Part shown: positions 11,204 through 24,192 of the stretch, piece after piece
Layout: every line of letters starts with the position of its first letter
Numbering within the stretch: the first letter of the stretch is position 1
Assembly (NCBI RefSeq): GCF_030247195.1
Contig: NC_080670.1
Location: 212,958,546 to 213,022,545, forward strand
Length of the DNA: 64,000 nt
Direction: 5' to 3'
Origin: Topomyia yanbarensis
Taxonomy: Eukaryota; Arthropoda; Insecta; Diptera; Culicidae
Notes under the pieces: generated by a model
What the model was told of the DNA's origin: nothing
The model's database searches: none
The model's input: the letters and a program-made list of their open reading frames with translations, nothing else
Made by a program: the position numbers and the translations under genes

Positions 11204-12066
11204 CTACGCCGAGTAAAGAATTCTCCTCCGCTGGACCCGGTCCTGGGCTAATCTCTTCCAGTCACCCTGGACATTGAGTGCTTTTAGGCCCTCTTCCACT
11301 GCAAACAGCCATCGTGTACGCGGCCTGCCACGGAGTCGTCGGCCTCTTCCCGGTTCTCTACTGAATATTATCTTCGCTTGTCGTTTTCCGGCATTCGTGC
11401 CACATGACCAGCCCACCGCAGCCTACCGTTTTTTATTAGCTTGACAATATCCACTCCTTTCTATACTTGGTATAACTCGTGGTTCATGCGACGCCGCCAG
11501 ATGCTATTTTCTTCTTTACCGCCGTTTATTGTTCGCAGCACATTACGTTCGAAGAAACCGAACGTTCTACGATCAACTTCCTTTAACGTCCACGTTCCAT
11601 GGCCGTACAAGGAAACCGGAACTATCAATGTCTTGTACAACGCGAATTTTGTTTTCGTCTGCAAACTACGGGACTTAAGCTGGCTACGACGTCCGTAAAA
11701 AGCCCTATTTGCAGCTGCAAGACCGTGCGGGTAACATCATTATCGCATGTCACCAGAGTTCCAAGGTACACAAATCCTTCCACTACTTCAAATTTATCAC
11801 CACCTAACACCACTTCACCACCAACATCACTATTGGACCCGCGTATTCTTCCAGCTATCATGTACTTCGTCTTGCTGGTGTTGATTGTGAGACCAATTCT
11901 TGCTGTCTATCTTTTAAAAGGCACGAATGCCTCTTGCACGGCTCGGCGATCGATTCCAATGATATCAATATCGTCCGCAAATCCTCTACATACAGAGTTT
12001 GACAATAGGCAACATCGTTTTTCCATCGATCAATGGGGATCAGTTTGACAACGTCAAAATCGCTTG
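11204..12066 (-). pseudogene. LINE reverse-transcriptase C-terminal relic
   Basis: Read on the minus strand, the segment gives FADDIDIIGID (the catalytic ADD, near 12005-11975), then SKTKYMIAGR, FVYLGTLVTCDND, then after a frame change YKTLIVPVSLYGHGTW, FERNVLRTI, and the C-terminal RGRPRTRW and GDWKRLAQDR ending at a stop at 11204. This is the end of an ORF2 of a LINE, with the LYG-W and RGRP-RW patterns of RTE- or I-like families. One in-frame stop and at least two frame changes are present. The 5' part of ORF2 is absent, as expected for a 5'-truncated insertion. Confidence 0.88.
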
Positions 12067-12262
12067 AAATGTCATCAACAAACAGCAGTAGCAGTGAACA
12101 ATAGAAAACAATGCACACTTTCTCTAATTTGAAGCAAACCAAAGTGCTCCTCGTTTGTATTTATACAAATTTCGTTAATTTTGTTACAAAGTTTTTTATA
12201 TTGACTACGCCAATATGACGTCATGTCATCCTCTTGCTAGACACGTCTATTGTTTGTTTACC

Positions 12263-12397
12263 ATTTATCTGTCAGTGTCATTCGAATCGAGCACGACACC
12301 TGTCAATGGCCTTCGTTGCAGAAGGAATCGAAACGATTTTTTTCGGATTGAGTGTTTTTGACAAGTCTCGTGTTCGATTGGAATGACACAGATAAAT
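12263..12397. repeat. Imperfect inverted repeat (hairpin)
   Basis: Arms of about 40 bp at 12263-12305 and 12358-12397 pair with several mismatches: ATTTATCTGTCAGTGTCATT on the left and AATGACACAGATAAAT on the right. It is probably a small foldback element. Confidence 0.62.
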
Positions 12398-12399
12398 AT

Positions 12400-13647
12400 G
12401 AAGAATAAGATAGAGATGGCGAGTCTTTATCCAGAAAGATTCAGCGTCTTTTTTATTAAGGTTGGACAGAGAAAGGCAGTTTTTTCCACTCCGTATGTCA
12501 GATCTTCATAAAAATCAATCAGCAGTACTGTAACAACATTCTACATACGCTTTGTGGCTTTCAAGAAAGCTTACCCTTGAAGGTATCAAACCAGGATCAT
12601 CTCCCTCGAAAAATCGTTAACGCCATAAAATTCCTTCTATCGTCAGCTCAGCCGTTTTATGCCGAAATAATGGCTTAAAACGTCCCCCAAACATGGGGCC
12701 CGCCGTCGTCCGTAATCATTTTATCGGCTCTCATCGTTTTTTTTTGCTTCCTTCCTTGGCGTTCATCTCGTTCGTTAGCTCGCATCAACCAACAATACGC
12801 GTCGTCGGCGCTAAGCAGGATAATCCTTTCTAAGTGATTGTTTTTCTGCTCCTCTTATCGCACTTTTCCATCGGGGCTGTTTTTTTCGCTTCTTCTGTTC
12901 CGGGCGGCGGAACCACGCGACCAGAATCGAGATCCATCAAAACAAAAGCTTCGCGCAATGCGAATGCGAGCTGATTTTTCTTGCACCAAAACAAAAAAAA
13001 AACAACAAACAACCGGACGAGTGTTGGATGCGGTAGCTTTAGTCCTAGTAGGCCGTGGTGGAATGTGCGAAAACAACTGATCGAGCTATAATTATAGACA
13101 CTTTACTAGAAAGACTGGCGAAGGTTTGCATGGTTGCAAGCAAACGAGCTGTCAAAATGTCGAATCAAACGAAAATTATTGTTCGGTGAGGCTCGTGTAA
13201 GGAAAAGCTATGTCAGTTTTTAAGTGTTTATTGTTTGATATTTTAGCTGATTAGTTTGAATGTTTTTCAGTATATGTAGCAAGGTGCCAACTATTGTCAG
13301 TGCTTTTCAAAGGGAGGCGAGACGATAAGTTTTCGTCACAGCCAAATACGGTACGCTATTCGGCACACATTTCTTCGGAATTGGCATTCTAATGCTTATG
13401 GGAACGATTACACGCTTAAAAATGCCATTCAGTGTAAAAATTTGATTGTAATCAAAACGTATGAAAATCTACGCATCTTTGGAAGTATCGTTTTTCGACA
13501 ATTTAATGAACAATTACAGTTGTCGATTAGTAAACATTAAGACTGGATAATACACATTTTTCGATATTCTTCGAAATTTTCAAACCGTCACAACTCCGAA
13601 AATCCGTCCTCGCTCGACTAATGCAAGCATCCTCAATCGAGCATTAG
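12400..13647. other. Non-coding stretch
   Basis: No gene is supported. Overlapping short frames at 12830-13080 on both strands come from T-rich and A-rich sequence and have no recognised motif. Confidence 0.45.
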
Positions 13648-13649
13648 TA

Positions 13650-14976
13650 GGGGAATTATGGTTAAAACCGACACCTTAAGCTTAACAATTTTTCTAAGTT
13701 GCCACAAAACCAATAAAATTATAGTTTTTATGCAGAATTCTTCTTCAGAAAATTCTTAACAAGACTTAATTTTTTCAGCGCTTCAAAAAATTAATTTCAT
13801 TAAAAATTATTGGTTGTAAAACTTGGAAAACAAAGTGACGTTTTGTAGGCACTGCGGGTAAAACCGTCACCCTGTAGGGGTAAGATCGACACCCCTTCAG
13901 TTTATTTTCTCTCCACTTTATTAAAATCTTTATCTTTATTAAAAATGAGATATATGCGTGAATAGTAAAGTGTGAGTATGTATGATGCAAATATGTGCTT
14001 TTTATTGCTTCATCATGTAGTGAGGGGAAGAAAGTTCGAAAGCGTAGTACAATAAATAGGAGTATTTTATGCTATAGGATTAGTTATTGATGAGTATTTC
14101 CAAATAATCCTTGCGCACATTGTTGCAACATCCAGTGTCATATTATTTCGTAAGAGAAGATTTGCAAGCGTTCTACGTTCTGCTAATTGGATTCATTCAC
14201 TTATAAGTGACACACACTCTTCTTAGTAAAACTATCTTTTTCAGATTTGATTTTTCGGACTCTGATCATCAACGATCTATTGGGACATAAGATCATTGTC
14301 TCATTGTGATAAAATTCGTCTATGACAAACCAAGAGAACACTAGAAATTCGGCTTGATGAGCTTTTTGCAGAAATAGCAACAGCTTCGATAGAATCAGAT
14401 AAGCAAAAATTCCAATTTTTGATTTTTAAAGAGACTTACAAGAAATAAACACAATAAAAGTATTTCTGTGCATTTCTGTTGATACTATAGTGTTCTAATA
14501 GGCTAATTGAAGTGTCACAAAGATCCCCAGTATTTTGAAATGAATCGCAAGTATACACAACCATCTTAACAGCGTGTCGGTTTTACCCTAACCATAGGGT
14601 GTCGGTTTTACCCCAACAGCGCACATTTTTTTATAAAAGCGATTAAAAATATTGAATTTCTCAAACTCGTCTTCAATGCACCTAGTTGATCATAGGACAG
14701 GACGATAATAATAGGTACTGGAAAATGTGGTGATTTGAAAAGCTTTTGTTCGGTTAAAACCTTAAAATCTACCAACAAAATTTAACATCCAGACGAGTAT
14801 GAACGCTGATGTCGTATGTTTTGTTTATTTTTATGACATTCGACGTACTAACGTAAATGCAATTTTTCATCAAATGCTCTAAATAAACGTACTAATAATA
14901 ATGTATCATTATGAAATGAATAAAAATTTGATTTCTAGGAAATGTTGTGGGGTGTCGGTTTTTCCCACAATTCCCC
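13650..14976. mobile_element. TA-flanked non-autonomous DNA element with IR/DR-like ends
   Basis: Terminal inverted repeats start GGGGAATTATGG and GGGGAATTGTGG and include ACCGACACC. TA lies on both sides (13648-13649, 14977-14978). The word ACCGACAC or a close variant occurs three times on the left (13668, 13862, 13885) in one orientation and three times on the right (14573, 14598, 14952) in the opposite one. Repeated inner sites are the layout of the IR/DR group of Tc1-like elements, where the transposase binds each site. The 1.3-kb body encodes no transposase. Superfamily is inferred from the TA flanks and layout. Confidence 0.78.
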
Positions 14977-14978
14977 TA

Positions 14979-15856
14979 ATCACATTTTATCAAACATTCT
15001 CTCTCCCCGAATCTGTTTGCGGAAACACTTGAAAGTAAACTTCCTCGAGACACTTGAGGAACTAAATTCCACTGCCACTTTCTGGATGAAGTGAAATGGC
15101 GTGTTAATTACATCACTTCGTCACCGGTTCGTTTCCCCCTCGGCTTCATCTCCTTATACACACACATACACACACTTACAGCAAAGCCGACGGGATAATC
15201 CAGTTCAAAGTTCCTACTATTTAACTTTTCGATCTCGGTAGGTATATTCAGTTGGCTTTTTGCGGGGTTCCTCCTTATTCCCCCCTCCGAAGCATCATTC
15301 CGACAAAGATGAAGTTCCTGTCTAATCCAGTCTGGCAGCCACCTTCCGATGCTATATACTGCGTTAGCGAAAGTCTGTTCCCCGCCGACGTCCATAACAT
15401 CGCCCAAGCGTTCCAAGTGTGGGTGGGGGCGGACTGGAGGAAAACTATATCCTACCAAACCACCCTGTAGTACATATTGCACCGGTAAACTTTCCCGGCT
15501 GTGATAAATTATATTTACACCGCACAAATATTTGAGACAGTTGCATTCTGGAAGCGAACTTTGTGCCGATGGAGTCTGCTGCGGGCTGGATTGTTGGTGC
15601 GTTTATCCCTCTGTCCTTTGCCGGGGGAGTTTTTGACTTTTATGAAAATTTAATTGAATCGATGTTTGATCTGCAGTTGGCAGAAAACCCTATTCGAATG
15701 ATTGGATTGCTTCGGGGAAATGACGATAGACAAACGAAAAGTTATTGTCATGTTGAAGTTTCATGATGTGGCGTTGTTTTTAACTGAAAAATAGTGGTAC
15801 ATGACAAAAATCAACACTGTGTCAAATTTTGAAAATTTCTGGGTGAACCTGAAACG
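14979..15856. other. Non-coding stretch
   Basis: A 139-codon minus-strand frame (15108-15527) is the longest but has no known domain and partly overlaps a CA-rich run (CACACATACACACAC, near 15160). No gene is claimed. Confidence 0.45.
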
Positions 15857-15870
15857 AAGGAACTATTTGA

Positions 15871-16070
15871 CGGCGGTGATGGTTGGATGGTAAGCGTGAC
15901 CGCCACTCACCCCAGTTGGTCTGGGTTCAATCCCAGTCGAGGTCGTTGAGATGTTTCAGAGGTTAGAAAAAGGGAAGTTGTGATGGTTCCGATATCCTCT
16001 CTGGCGTCGGTGTTTGGCCTCGTAGCGGAAATAGGCCGACGGAAAATAAACAGAATTAGAAGAAGAAGAA
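15871..16070 (+). mobile_element. tRNA-related SINE, shorter copy
   Basis: This is the same family as 2628-2897, with a B-box-like GGTTCAATCC at 15924-15933 and the same 3' end with an (AGA)n tail. A perfect 14-bp target duplication AAGGAACTATTTGA flanks it (15857-15870, 16071-16084). The central 70 bp or so present in the other copy are missing, so the family has length variants. Confidence 0.93.
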
Positions 16071-16084
16071 AAGGAACTATTTGA

Positions 16085-18275
16085 ACATTTTCTTGGCAAA
16101 ATCTGTAATCGATCCGATCAAAAAGGCGACCGAAGAGTTGAAGAATATGCCAACATCTTTCCTTTTTGACGGCCATGGCTGCCATAAACGCCGTGCAGGA
16201 AGGAAAACCTTCGGTTCTGAAACCAGATCATATCTATTCAGTTGCTTTTCGTACCCCCAACATTCGATGTAAGGCTCTTAGCCCTTTATAAGGCAGTGGC
16301 AACTATATTGCCATCTTTTCGTATCGTTCATAACGCAGAAATATGAAGTGAGAAGTGTTGCTATATTATGAAATCTACTTGTTAGGAGTCTGGCAACTCT
16401 TCTTATTACTTTTTATTGAGATACAGTGAAAAGTGTCAGATTGGCGAAAAAATAAGGCGATTTTCTTTTGGATAATTAGCTCGATTTTGAAAAAATACTC
16501 TAGACCCTATAAGTTGGTGATACAATTTTGTAAAAACAACTATTTTTAATCCGAAAATTTGGTTTATGAGTGGTAAAAATTACAAAGGAAAAATTATATA
16601 AATAAATGAACATCTGTAATCTGTGGTCTCATTTTTCAACTTATCCTCGGAATACAAGGGTTAATCAGGTAATAACCAGTAACTCACCTTAATTTCTTTC
16701 TGAATTTCCGGTCCAGCTCGATTTGTCTTTATATTTCCACCAATCTCGTTGGAAATTCATCAAACATTACGAAGACTGACGTTTTCTAACGGTGGTACGG
16801 GCGGTACCAAGTATATTTTCAAAACATTATTTTATTAGGAAATAAATGTAAATATATTCTAAACTAAGTGAAAAACCCGTGTTTCTATTAATATAAAATC
16901 CATTAATAGCCCCAAACTCTGGGCCTTATAAAGCGTTAAAAAAATCAGTTTGTCATCACATGCGGCAGTCGGTAAATGTACACGCTACCGAAAAACTACC
17001 TAAATTTGAGTACTTTTGACTCAATCTCGTGGCATCGTGCAGGAAGGTAAAATTAGGTAAACCGTGTTGAAAAAGTTTAATTTAATTAAATTTAAGTTGA
17101 ATTTACATAATTTTGAGTATACCCCAAACAATTCAAAAGTAGCTTACTGCACGGAAGACCTCGACTGAGTCGAATCTCTCGTTTTGTTTTTGACAACACT
17201 AAGAAGTGCGAAAGCGACGCACAACTCCTAGTAGTACCTAAATTTAAGTTAAAATAACTTATTCTGTGGGTTGTTTTATTTTTGCGTGTATTTTTATGGA
17301 TCGGGACCATTTCGTTGTTGAAGTGATAAACAAACACTTTTGAAATTATCCACTGCACCAAAAAATGGTTTTCATTTCTCAAAAGTGTTTGCTGTTGGTA
17401 AAAAAAATGCCACAGAAGGAAAATCGCTTCGACCTTTGACCAAAGCCTCTGACCCGTTCCCAACGCGGTGTGTTTCAATATATTTGCGTCAACAGTGCAT
17501 AATAACGCAGTTTTAAAATCCCGTGGCGGGAAATGAGTCTACACAAAAGTGACAGTTTTCATGAAGTACAAAGGTACACTTCAGGAATTTGATCACGGGA
17601 TTTTGTTCCCCAATGCATTTCAAATTTTCGATTTTCCGTGACGGAAAAAAGTCTACACGGAAAAATCAACGGATTCTGAAAACTGTCATGGGTTTTTAAA
17701 ATTCTCCACGCAGTTCAGCATTAATTGTTTCCGACGGGAAAAATGTTTTTATTACGTTCAAAAATCTTTGCTGTTCTGAAACAACTAGTGTTTTTTTAGA
17801 AGCAGCAGAAGTTTTATTTTGACAGTTTGGAGAGATAACGGCGGAATATTTTTCGTGATAAAAATCCGGCACAAAATCCCGGCCTAAATCCCGCAATCAA
17901 ATTCCCGAGGTGTACGTCTCGGGATTTTAGAACACTCCACACAAAAAATCTGGCCAGGAACAATTCAGCTTAAATTGTTTCCGATAGGTAAAAAGTTATT
18001 TTTATTAGGTTTAAAATTCGGTGCTATTTTGGTACTGTTGGTATTGGCGGCTGCGATTAACATTGCAAAAAAAAACCGACGGACGTTCCTAGCACGGTCT
18101 TTGCTGACTCGCTCTCACGGGACATCTAGACATCCCTAAGTACAGGAAACTTCTGGCACATTCACGATTCTTGACGGTTTGTCCGGAACCTACGAAACCC
18201 ACTAACAAACAATGTGGAATATCCTCGCCAGAGAAGACTAGAAGGCTCACAGTACCAGTATGTATCTTTTTTACA
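16085..18275. other. Non-coding stretch with decayed repeats
   Basis: No gene is supported. Between 17510 and 18040 short words recur in direct and inverted order: CGGGATTTTGT and ACAAAATCCCGG, TCTACAC followed by A-rich sequence, and TTAATTGTTTCCGA (near 17722) against TTAAATTGTTTCCGA (near 17972). This suggests two diverged copies of an unnamed element. The longest frame (17092-17478, minus) shows no motif. Confidence 0.45.
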
Positions 18276-18800
18276 TTTTAACGACATTCAATTAGCTAGA
18301 GATTAATGGGTAGCAGTCTTCCCATATGCACATCGCTCACAATGTTTGCTTTGGCTCTGTGGTCATATTAAACCCACACTTCGTGTACGAACTCAAAGAC
18401 GCTATTTTGTACCTAAACACGTGCACATGTTCGCCTGCACAACCGAACCCCATGTACGTACACGGTGTGCGTACACATAGGTTCGTGGCGCTCGTTTTCT
18501 CTTTCTCACTCTCATCATCACTAGCGTTGACTCTTTTTGCCTTGTGTGAATCGTTCTCGTGTACGCACCCGGCGTACGTACATGGATGTTTGAACTAGAG
18601 TTTGCACATCGTTCGCTTGGGTTTGATGTTCAAGGCGAACCTGTACATCGAGACGAAACATGTTTGAGGTTGAATGAGTGCACGGAATTTTGTGCACAGG
18701 TACAAAATTGTCGATGTTCATGGGAAGTCTGCTGGGTAGAGAAAGTTATGAAAATTAGAGCCGTAGTACTCAAGTGAGAGCAAGTATGCGAAGTAAACTA
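18276..18800. mobile_element. MITE of the 9526-9876 family, interrupted by another repeat
   Basis: The left end TTTTAACGACATTCAATTAG (18277-18296) matches the MITE terminus. The next MITE words, GAGCCGTAGTACTCAAG with GAGAGCAAG, appear only at 18758-18783. The roughly 440 bp between them contain the dispersed repeat also found at 1528-2000. No matching right terminus was found, so the copy is also truncated. Confidence 0.65.
18443..18731. repeat. Dispersed repeat, copy 2 (no SINE)
   Basis: It is collinear with 1528-2000 but lacks the 175-bp SINE and its 8-bp duplication. The sequence before it (18390-18442) contains words that reappear inverted near its end (TTTTGTACC with GTGCAC against GTGCACAGGTACAAAA), so the full unit is probably a foldback element starting upstream of the shared part. 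Confidence 0.8.
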
Positions 18801-19734
18801 GAAGTGGCAGGGTCATTAGAACAGGCTTGATATCGTACGGGCTTAATTTTTGTCTTCTGCTAATGAGGGTCGGACTTAGGCAGCATAACTACGAATCACC
18901 CGAGTTCACTAGCATGTGTCCTGGTGTAGATAGACATGTTCATCTTTACCGTGACAACCAGTATGTATCCAAAGTGGCACTTCAAGCAGAATTTGATGAT
19001 GGACTCTTTACGAGTGAGATTCAAACGAAACTTACATAAAAAGGAGCTTTACGTTGCGACTGGCCTCTGAAATGTTCCAAGTTAGTATTTGCTATCAAAT
19101 TTACCTAGAAGATCATGATTTGGCAAGGAATATGCAGTTGTGGACTCAAGCCGCAGCTTGTCATCATAGCTTCAACAACAGCGTGACGAAACAAGTTTTT
19201 TCGTGCATATGTCAACATAAGAGCAAGATTATGTTTTAGTCTGAATCGAGCCAGGTTCGAAGTGAAAAAAATAGGTTGATTTAGTATCGTCTTCCACTCT
19301 GCGGAGTGTGATGAATTCGAGTAAGCAAAAAGCTCGTGGTTTCAGGCAAAGCTAAGAGTTCCCAGTAAACGAAAAGACGACTAGGCGGGTTTTAATAGAT
19401 GCTGGTGAGCGTAAACTTTGTTCTAGGATCCCCGCCGTAACTTGCCGTTGACTGTAACAAAATAATGTGGGTTCTGTATTACAGTATAACTGAAAATCGA
19501 ATAAAAATAATACAATACAAACATTAAAAAGGATTTTGCACTACTTTATTCACGATTCGCAGATCATTTTGAGCGTCCCGGTTTTCATTGACCTAGGATT
19601 TAGCAAGAAATGCCTCATCTAAAAGTGTTCCCAGATACGGAGACCAAAGAAAGTTTCCACTAAAAAGCGAACAGGATAACATATCGCCTAACATCAATAT
19701 TCAAATAATTTCTTTTCAGGAAAATCTGTAAGTA
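18801..19734. other. Non-coding stretch
   Basis: No family or motif is recognised in the short frames at 18827-19239. Nothing else stands out. Confidence 0.4.
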
Positions 19735-20815
19735 GCGGTGTACCCACTACTCGGGTTCTTGTTTGCCCGGCGGACCCTTCTTTTCAGGGCGGCCTAGGTA
19801 CTTCTACCAAGACTTTCGGATTTCGTAGCACAACAAATGACAAAAGGTAAACAAACAAATAAACTAACAGATTTACCGACTTTTATTCGCTATGTTCGCT
19901 CTTGCTGTACTGGGTACTGCTGGATCGATCGATCTGCTGCTACCGTTGGCGGCCGAGTTCTCCCGGAATGTCGTTGGCTGCTCCGGCAGCGGTCCTTTGC
20001 GTTTTGCTAGTAAGGTGAGCTTGGCTCCTTTGTTGGAACCTCCCTAGCGACGATGGCGAACTATTGCCGGATCGACTTACTCGCCGCAAGCGATCCCGGA
20101 AGTACCGCAGTGCACTTCCCAGGGGGAACCTTTGTCCACCCTGCCTCGTTCTTCTTGGCTATTAGCTATAGAAGAGAGCTAGGCTCGTTCGACTTATGCT
20201 CTATAGCGAGAACGGTCGGTGCTTGGTTCCTTGGACTTTAGCCGGGGACGCGAGAAGGCTCCTTTACAGTTAGCTGTCTCACTTCGGCGAATCAACACCA
20301 CTCACACGAGTACCCGAACCACGGGTCGGCACTTGCAGACGGGGATTTTCACCGTCACACGCGCGCACTGCACCTCACAGGTTAAACGTGGCAGGAAACT
20401 GTACCGAAAAAAACAAAACTGATCGGGTGTCTGTTCGATGCCGTGGTCCGTCACTTCCTGCTGTATCACGATGGCCGCCTTCCTCACGAACAAAACAGTT
20501 CAACACCAAAAAAACCGCACCGCCACATAGCTGTCATCGTTATCGTACAGCATAATCAAACCACCTAACTAAACCCTATGTTACGTATACACAAATGTTT
20601 AACAAAAATTTTCTACACCTATCTACACGCACAAAACCGTTCACAAACGTGAAACTATACAAAAATTTACAAACTAAATATGAACGGTATCGAACAGCGG
20701 TGAGCATAACTTTACGTAAACAATACACTCTACGGAGTGTATACGCAAAATGGGTATATTTCCACATAGTGCTAAATTATTACCCTGACGGGTTACAAAT
20801 CAAGTCAAATAACTT
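19735..20815 (-). repeat. Retroelement-like repeat family A, copy 1 (minus strand)
   Basis: Read on the minus strand, it matches the + strand copy at 23340-25560 in collinear blocks. These are the TTGTAACCC-TCAGGGTAA start, ACTCCGTAGAGTGTAT, CTCACCGCTGTTC, GTTTGTGAACGGTTTTGT, TCCCCGGCTAA, CTTCCGGGAT, CGTCGCTAG-G-GTTCCAACA, and CCTAGG-CGCCCTG near the end. It carries no long coding frame. Length is about 1.08 kb. It could be a solo LTR or a LINE 5' untranslated region; no TSD was found to decide. Confidence 0.72.
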
Positions 20816-20829
20816 CTGAATTGATCGAT

Positions 20830-23330
20830 AAATTTCCATTGAATATTTTTCTCCAACATCTATGATACTACCCAAAAAGAAGGCATGAATCGAACATTTT
20901 TTCACAACGTGAATGTTTCTGCGGTTTAACAAGCGGAAAAAATGTATATTTCATACCTTTCATAGCTGGAAAAATTAAAATAACCGAAACTCCAGTTATA
21001 AGCCGACGGTTTGTCATCGCGAATTTTCGTTCCCATTGCTGAATATTCACATAATCACTGTCAAATGAAACAGCACCCAACTTCATGACATACTTCGACA
21101 ATTGAGGTAACATAAAAAAAACACAAATTCGAGATACCAGTTCCGCCCAACTGCTGTCATGAATATGCAAATTAACCATTTTCTCATTGTCCGCGTGTTT
21201 TGGGGTATCGTTTTTTTTCCTCTTCCCCGTCAGACAGTTGGCCAACCTAAATCCGATGAGAGCGAGCGTACTTTTCCTTTGATTTCCATTTCGGATGCAA
21301 ATCGCGCGCGAAGACCGAAATAAATGAAACGAAAGTCAATAATTGAGATAAACTCTGACAGAGGGAAGCGCGGAGGACATGGAACGACCCACTTCAAAGC
21401 GGGGGACCCATCAGCTCATTTCGGGAGCTCGGCACTCAATCTAGATAAGAGTCCATCTTCGGTTGATTACTCATCCCGGGGTCGTCATCGTCGTCGTCGT
21501 CGTTGTCGACGTCCGTCGGTTGGACAGACTGAGGGAAATCCGTGGAAAGATGCTAATGAGATGATAACGTTGCTCGTTGTTTAACATATTTTTTTTGCGA
21601 GGGAGACAGCTTGGCATAGGATTTTCTGCGGGGGGCTAGCCGATGACGACCAGCCGCTGGAAATGAGTCGCTGTGGTGAAACATTGGGTATTACGAGCCT
21701 AATTAAACTCCCATCACAGTGGAGAATGTTTTAATTAAGCGAGTGAATTGAGGGTATCGGAAAAAAGAGGCTGCTGAGCTTGAAAATTTTATGTTTGATT
21801 TTATTTATTAATTGGATTTTAACAACAGTACAACAACAAAATAATTACACATCTTGTCCGGAAAGCGCAATTACCAAGCTTCGTTTTTATGTTCACCTCG
21901 TGCATCTGCATCCGGTCCCTTACCATCGGTAAGTCTTCTTTTATCCCCGACAACTAATTTAATTCAATTTAGCACATTTTAGGGTGAAAAAATCACCTTT
22001 TCTTCTTCGTTCTGTCTCTAAACGACGATCCTGTAGCCTCGAAAGGAAGCTCCTAGATCTTTCCTTCGTTTGGACCTCACTAAACTATGGTGTATAGGGA
22101 CAGGAAAGCCAGATAATTAAAACGTTTCCCATCCAACGACCAAACCAGTACAGTGCTTCCAGCAAAGATCCTCGGATCGGCTCAGGAAGCGTGAGTCGAA
22201 CCCATAAAAAATAAAACATAAAAATCAGACCATACAGTAGGCGTGGGAGCAATCAGTAAAGACATACACATGCACACACACATACACAGAATTACTGCTA
22301 GTGCAGTAGGATCCGCGCCCCGTTCGCGAGCAAGTAGTAGACTCGGGTCGGTAATTTATTTCTATCAAATCGGCATAAATTGCAACAAAACCTTCGCAAT
22401 TGCACACATATGTTCGCTGGGTATGTGCAGCTTGGGAGCATGTAGGCGTGGGCGATTGCCAGCAAAAGGGAAGCCCAGTTCAGCAGCAGAAACGTTGATT
22501 GTATCCGCGAGAATAGTTTCCCGAGACAAGAAGTGCATTCGAGGCACAGAGCATGCTGACTGTGCACTGATTGGAATCGGCTTGAAAATTGGTTGTGATA
22601 CTGATTCATTGACAGTTGACAGATGAAAAATTATGACATCGTTTTCAAGGTGTTTTTTATGGTAATAACAATATGGTAACAGAATTCGATACCTGTAACA
22701 ATTTTTGTTATAATTCTTGACTCGTTAAAATGTTTTCAAAAATAAAAAAATCTAAGTAGCAGCTAAGAAAGATGCCATTTTGTTACCGGCTTCTAATCGG
22801 GGCCCACACTCTTTCAACGCCTGCTATGATTGCAGTAGACTAGAGCTTTTCTTCCAAGAAAAAGCTACTATAGCATAGAGAAGTTTAACTTTCTTCGTTT
22901 GCCACTTGCCGAGTATAGAGGAGAATATGTTGCGGGCAAATTGTTGGAATTAATTTTGAAAATTATTACCTTTCTGGTGCAGATGGAACGACTGCTAATT
23001 GCAGTCGGGTGCTATCGTCTTGGCTTCGGTGTCTTTTGTCTAATTAATTTTCGGAGAACGGAACCTTCTATTCGGTATATATGTATGCTGTACTATTCTT
23101 TTCATTTTATGAGATGGTTTAAATTTATTTGTTTCGTAAAGATGTGGTGCCGTTTGTTGTGTTTTGGTGTATTCAGTTTATGGTGTCAGCTTCGAAATTT
23201 GAGATCAGCAGTGCAAAAAAAGCGGATTATATTAGCTATTTATTGTCTTTTAAGTTTACTAAATTTCACATAGTTCATGCTATTTCTCAGAAAGTCTATA
23301 AATTAAGGCTGTTCGTAACTTTCGTTTGAA
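20830..23330. other. Non-coding stretch
   Basis: A (GTC)n-rich run lies at 21480-21515. Frames at 20868-21245 (minus, 125 codons), 22243-22626 (+, 127 codons) and 22899-23273 have no recognised domain and no supporting splice sites. No gene is claimed. Confidence 0.45.
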
Positions 23331-24192
23331 TCGGATTGACGCTTTCGTATGTAACCCCTTCAGGGTAACAATTCAGCACTGGGTGGGAATATACCTCCTT
23401 TTGCGTAACCTCTCCGTAGAGTGTATTTGTTTTGACAACATTGTGCTCACCGCTGTTCTGTACAGTTCACATTTAGTTGTACATTTTTGTTCATGTTCGC
23501 GTTTGTGAACGGTTTTGTTTAGATTTTTTTTGGTGTTTGTGATTAAGTAACGTAGGATTAGAGATAGACCACAATTGTTCCAATGCTGTCGGAAAGTGTG
23601 CTGAATTCGCGGAACAGTCACTGACAGCGTCGTCGTCGAAATTGTGGATTTTAGATTTTTTAAGATAGTGTAAGACCACCGGTAAGGCGTGTTGTACTCG
23701 TTTGGACCTTGCACGTTAGTGTCGAGCGAAAGAAGGATTACCGGCCTAAAGTTCCGGTCATAGTTCTCAGACAATTGCTGTATGATGTTAGATCGCCGTC
23801 GGGGGAAGGTAAATGTAAAGGAGTCTTCGGTTCCCCGGCTAACCGTCAAGGATCCGTGGCACCCGCACCTCTCGCTGGAGAGGATCAGCTGAACGAGCCT
23901 TGCTCTCCTCTATAGCTAACAGTCAAGGAGAAGAAAGCACATAGGACAACGTTTTCGCCTGGGAAGAACGATGCGGTATCTTCCGGGATTCCTTGCAGGG
24001 AGCAAGCGAATCCGATGATTCGTTACCAACGTCGCTAGAGGCGTTCCAACAAAGGAAGCAAGCTCAGCTAATAGTCAAGGACTGCTGCTGGAGCAGCTCA
24101 AAACCGACCCAGGAGTTCGTGGCCTTTGCTGTCCTGGCCTGTCGGAAGAGACTACTCGCCTTTCCGTTCAGCAGTAGCAAAACGACCGGGCG

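Noticed and set aside
15108..15527. 139-codon minus-strand open frame
   Set aside because: No domain, no splice partner, and it overlaps a CA-rich simple sequence.
22243..22626. 127-codon + strand frame and overlapping 103-codon minus frame
   Set aside because: Frames are open on both strands with no domain, and composition is not coding-like.
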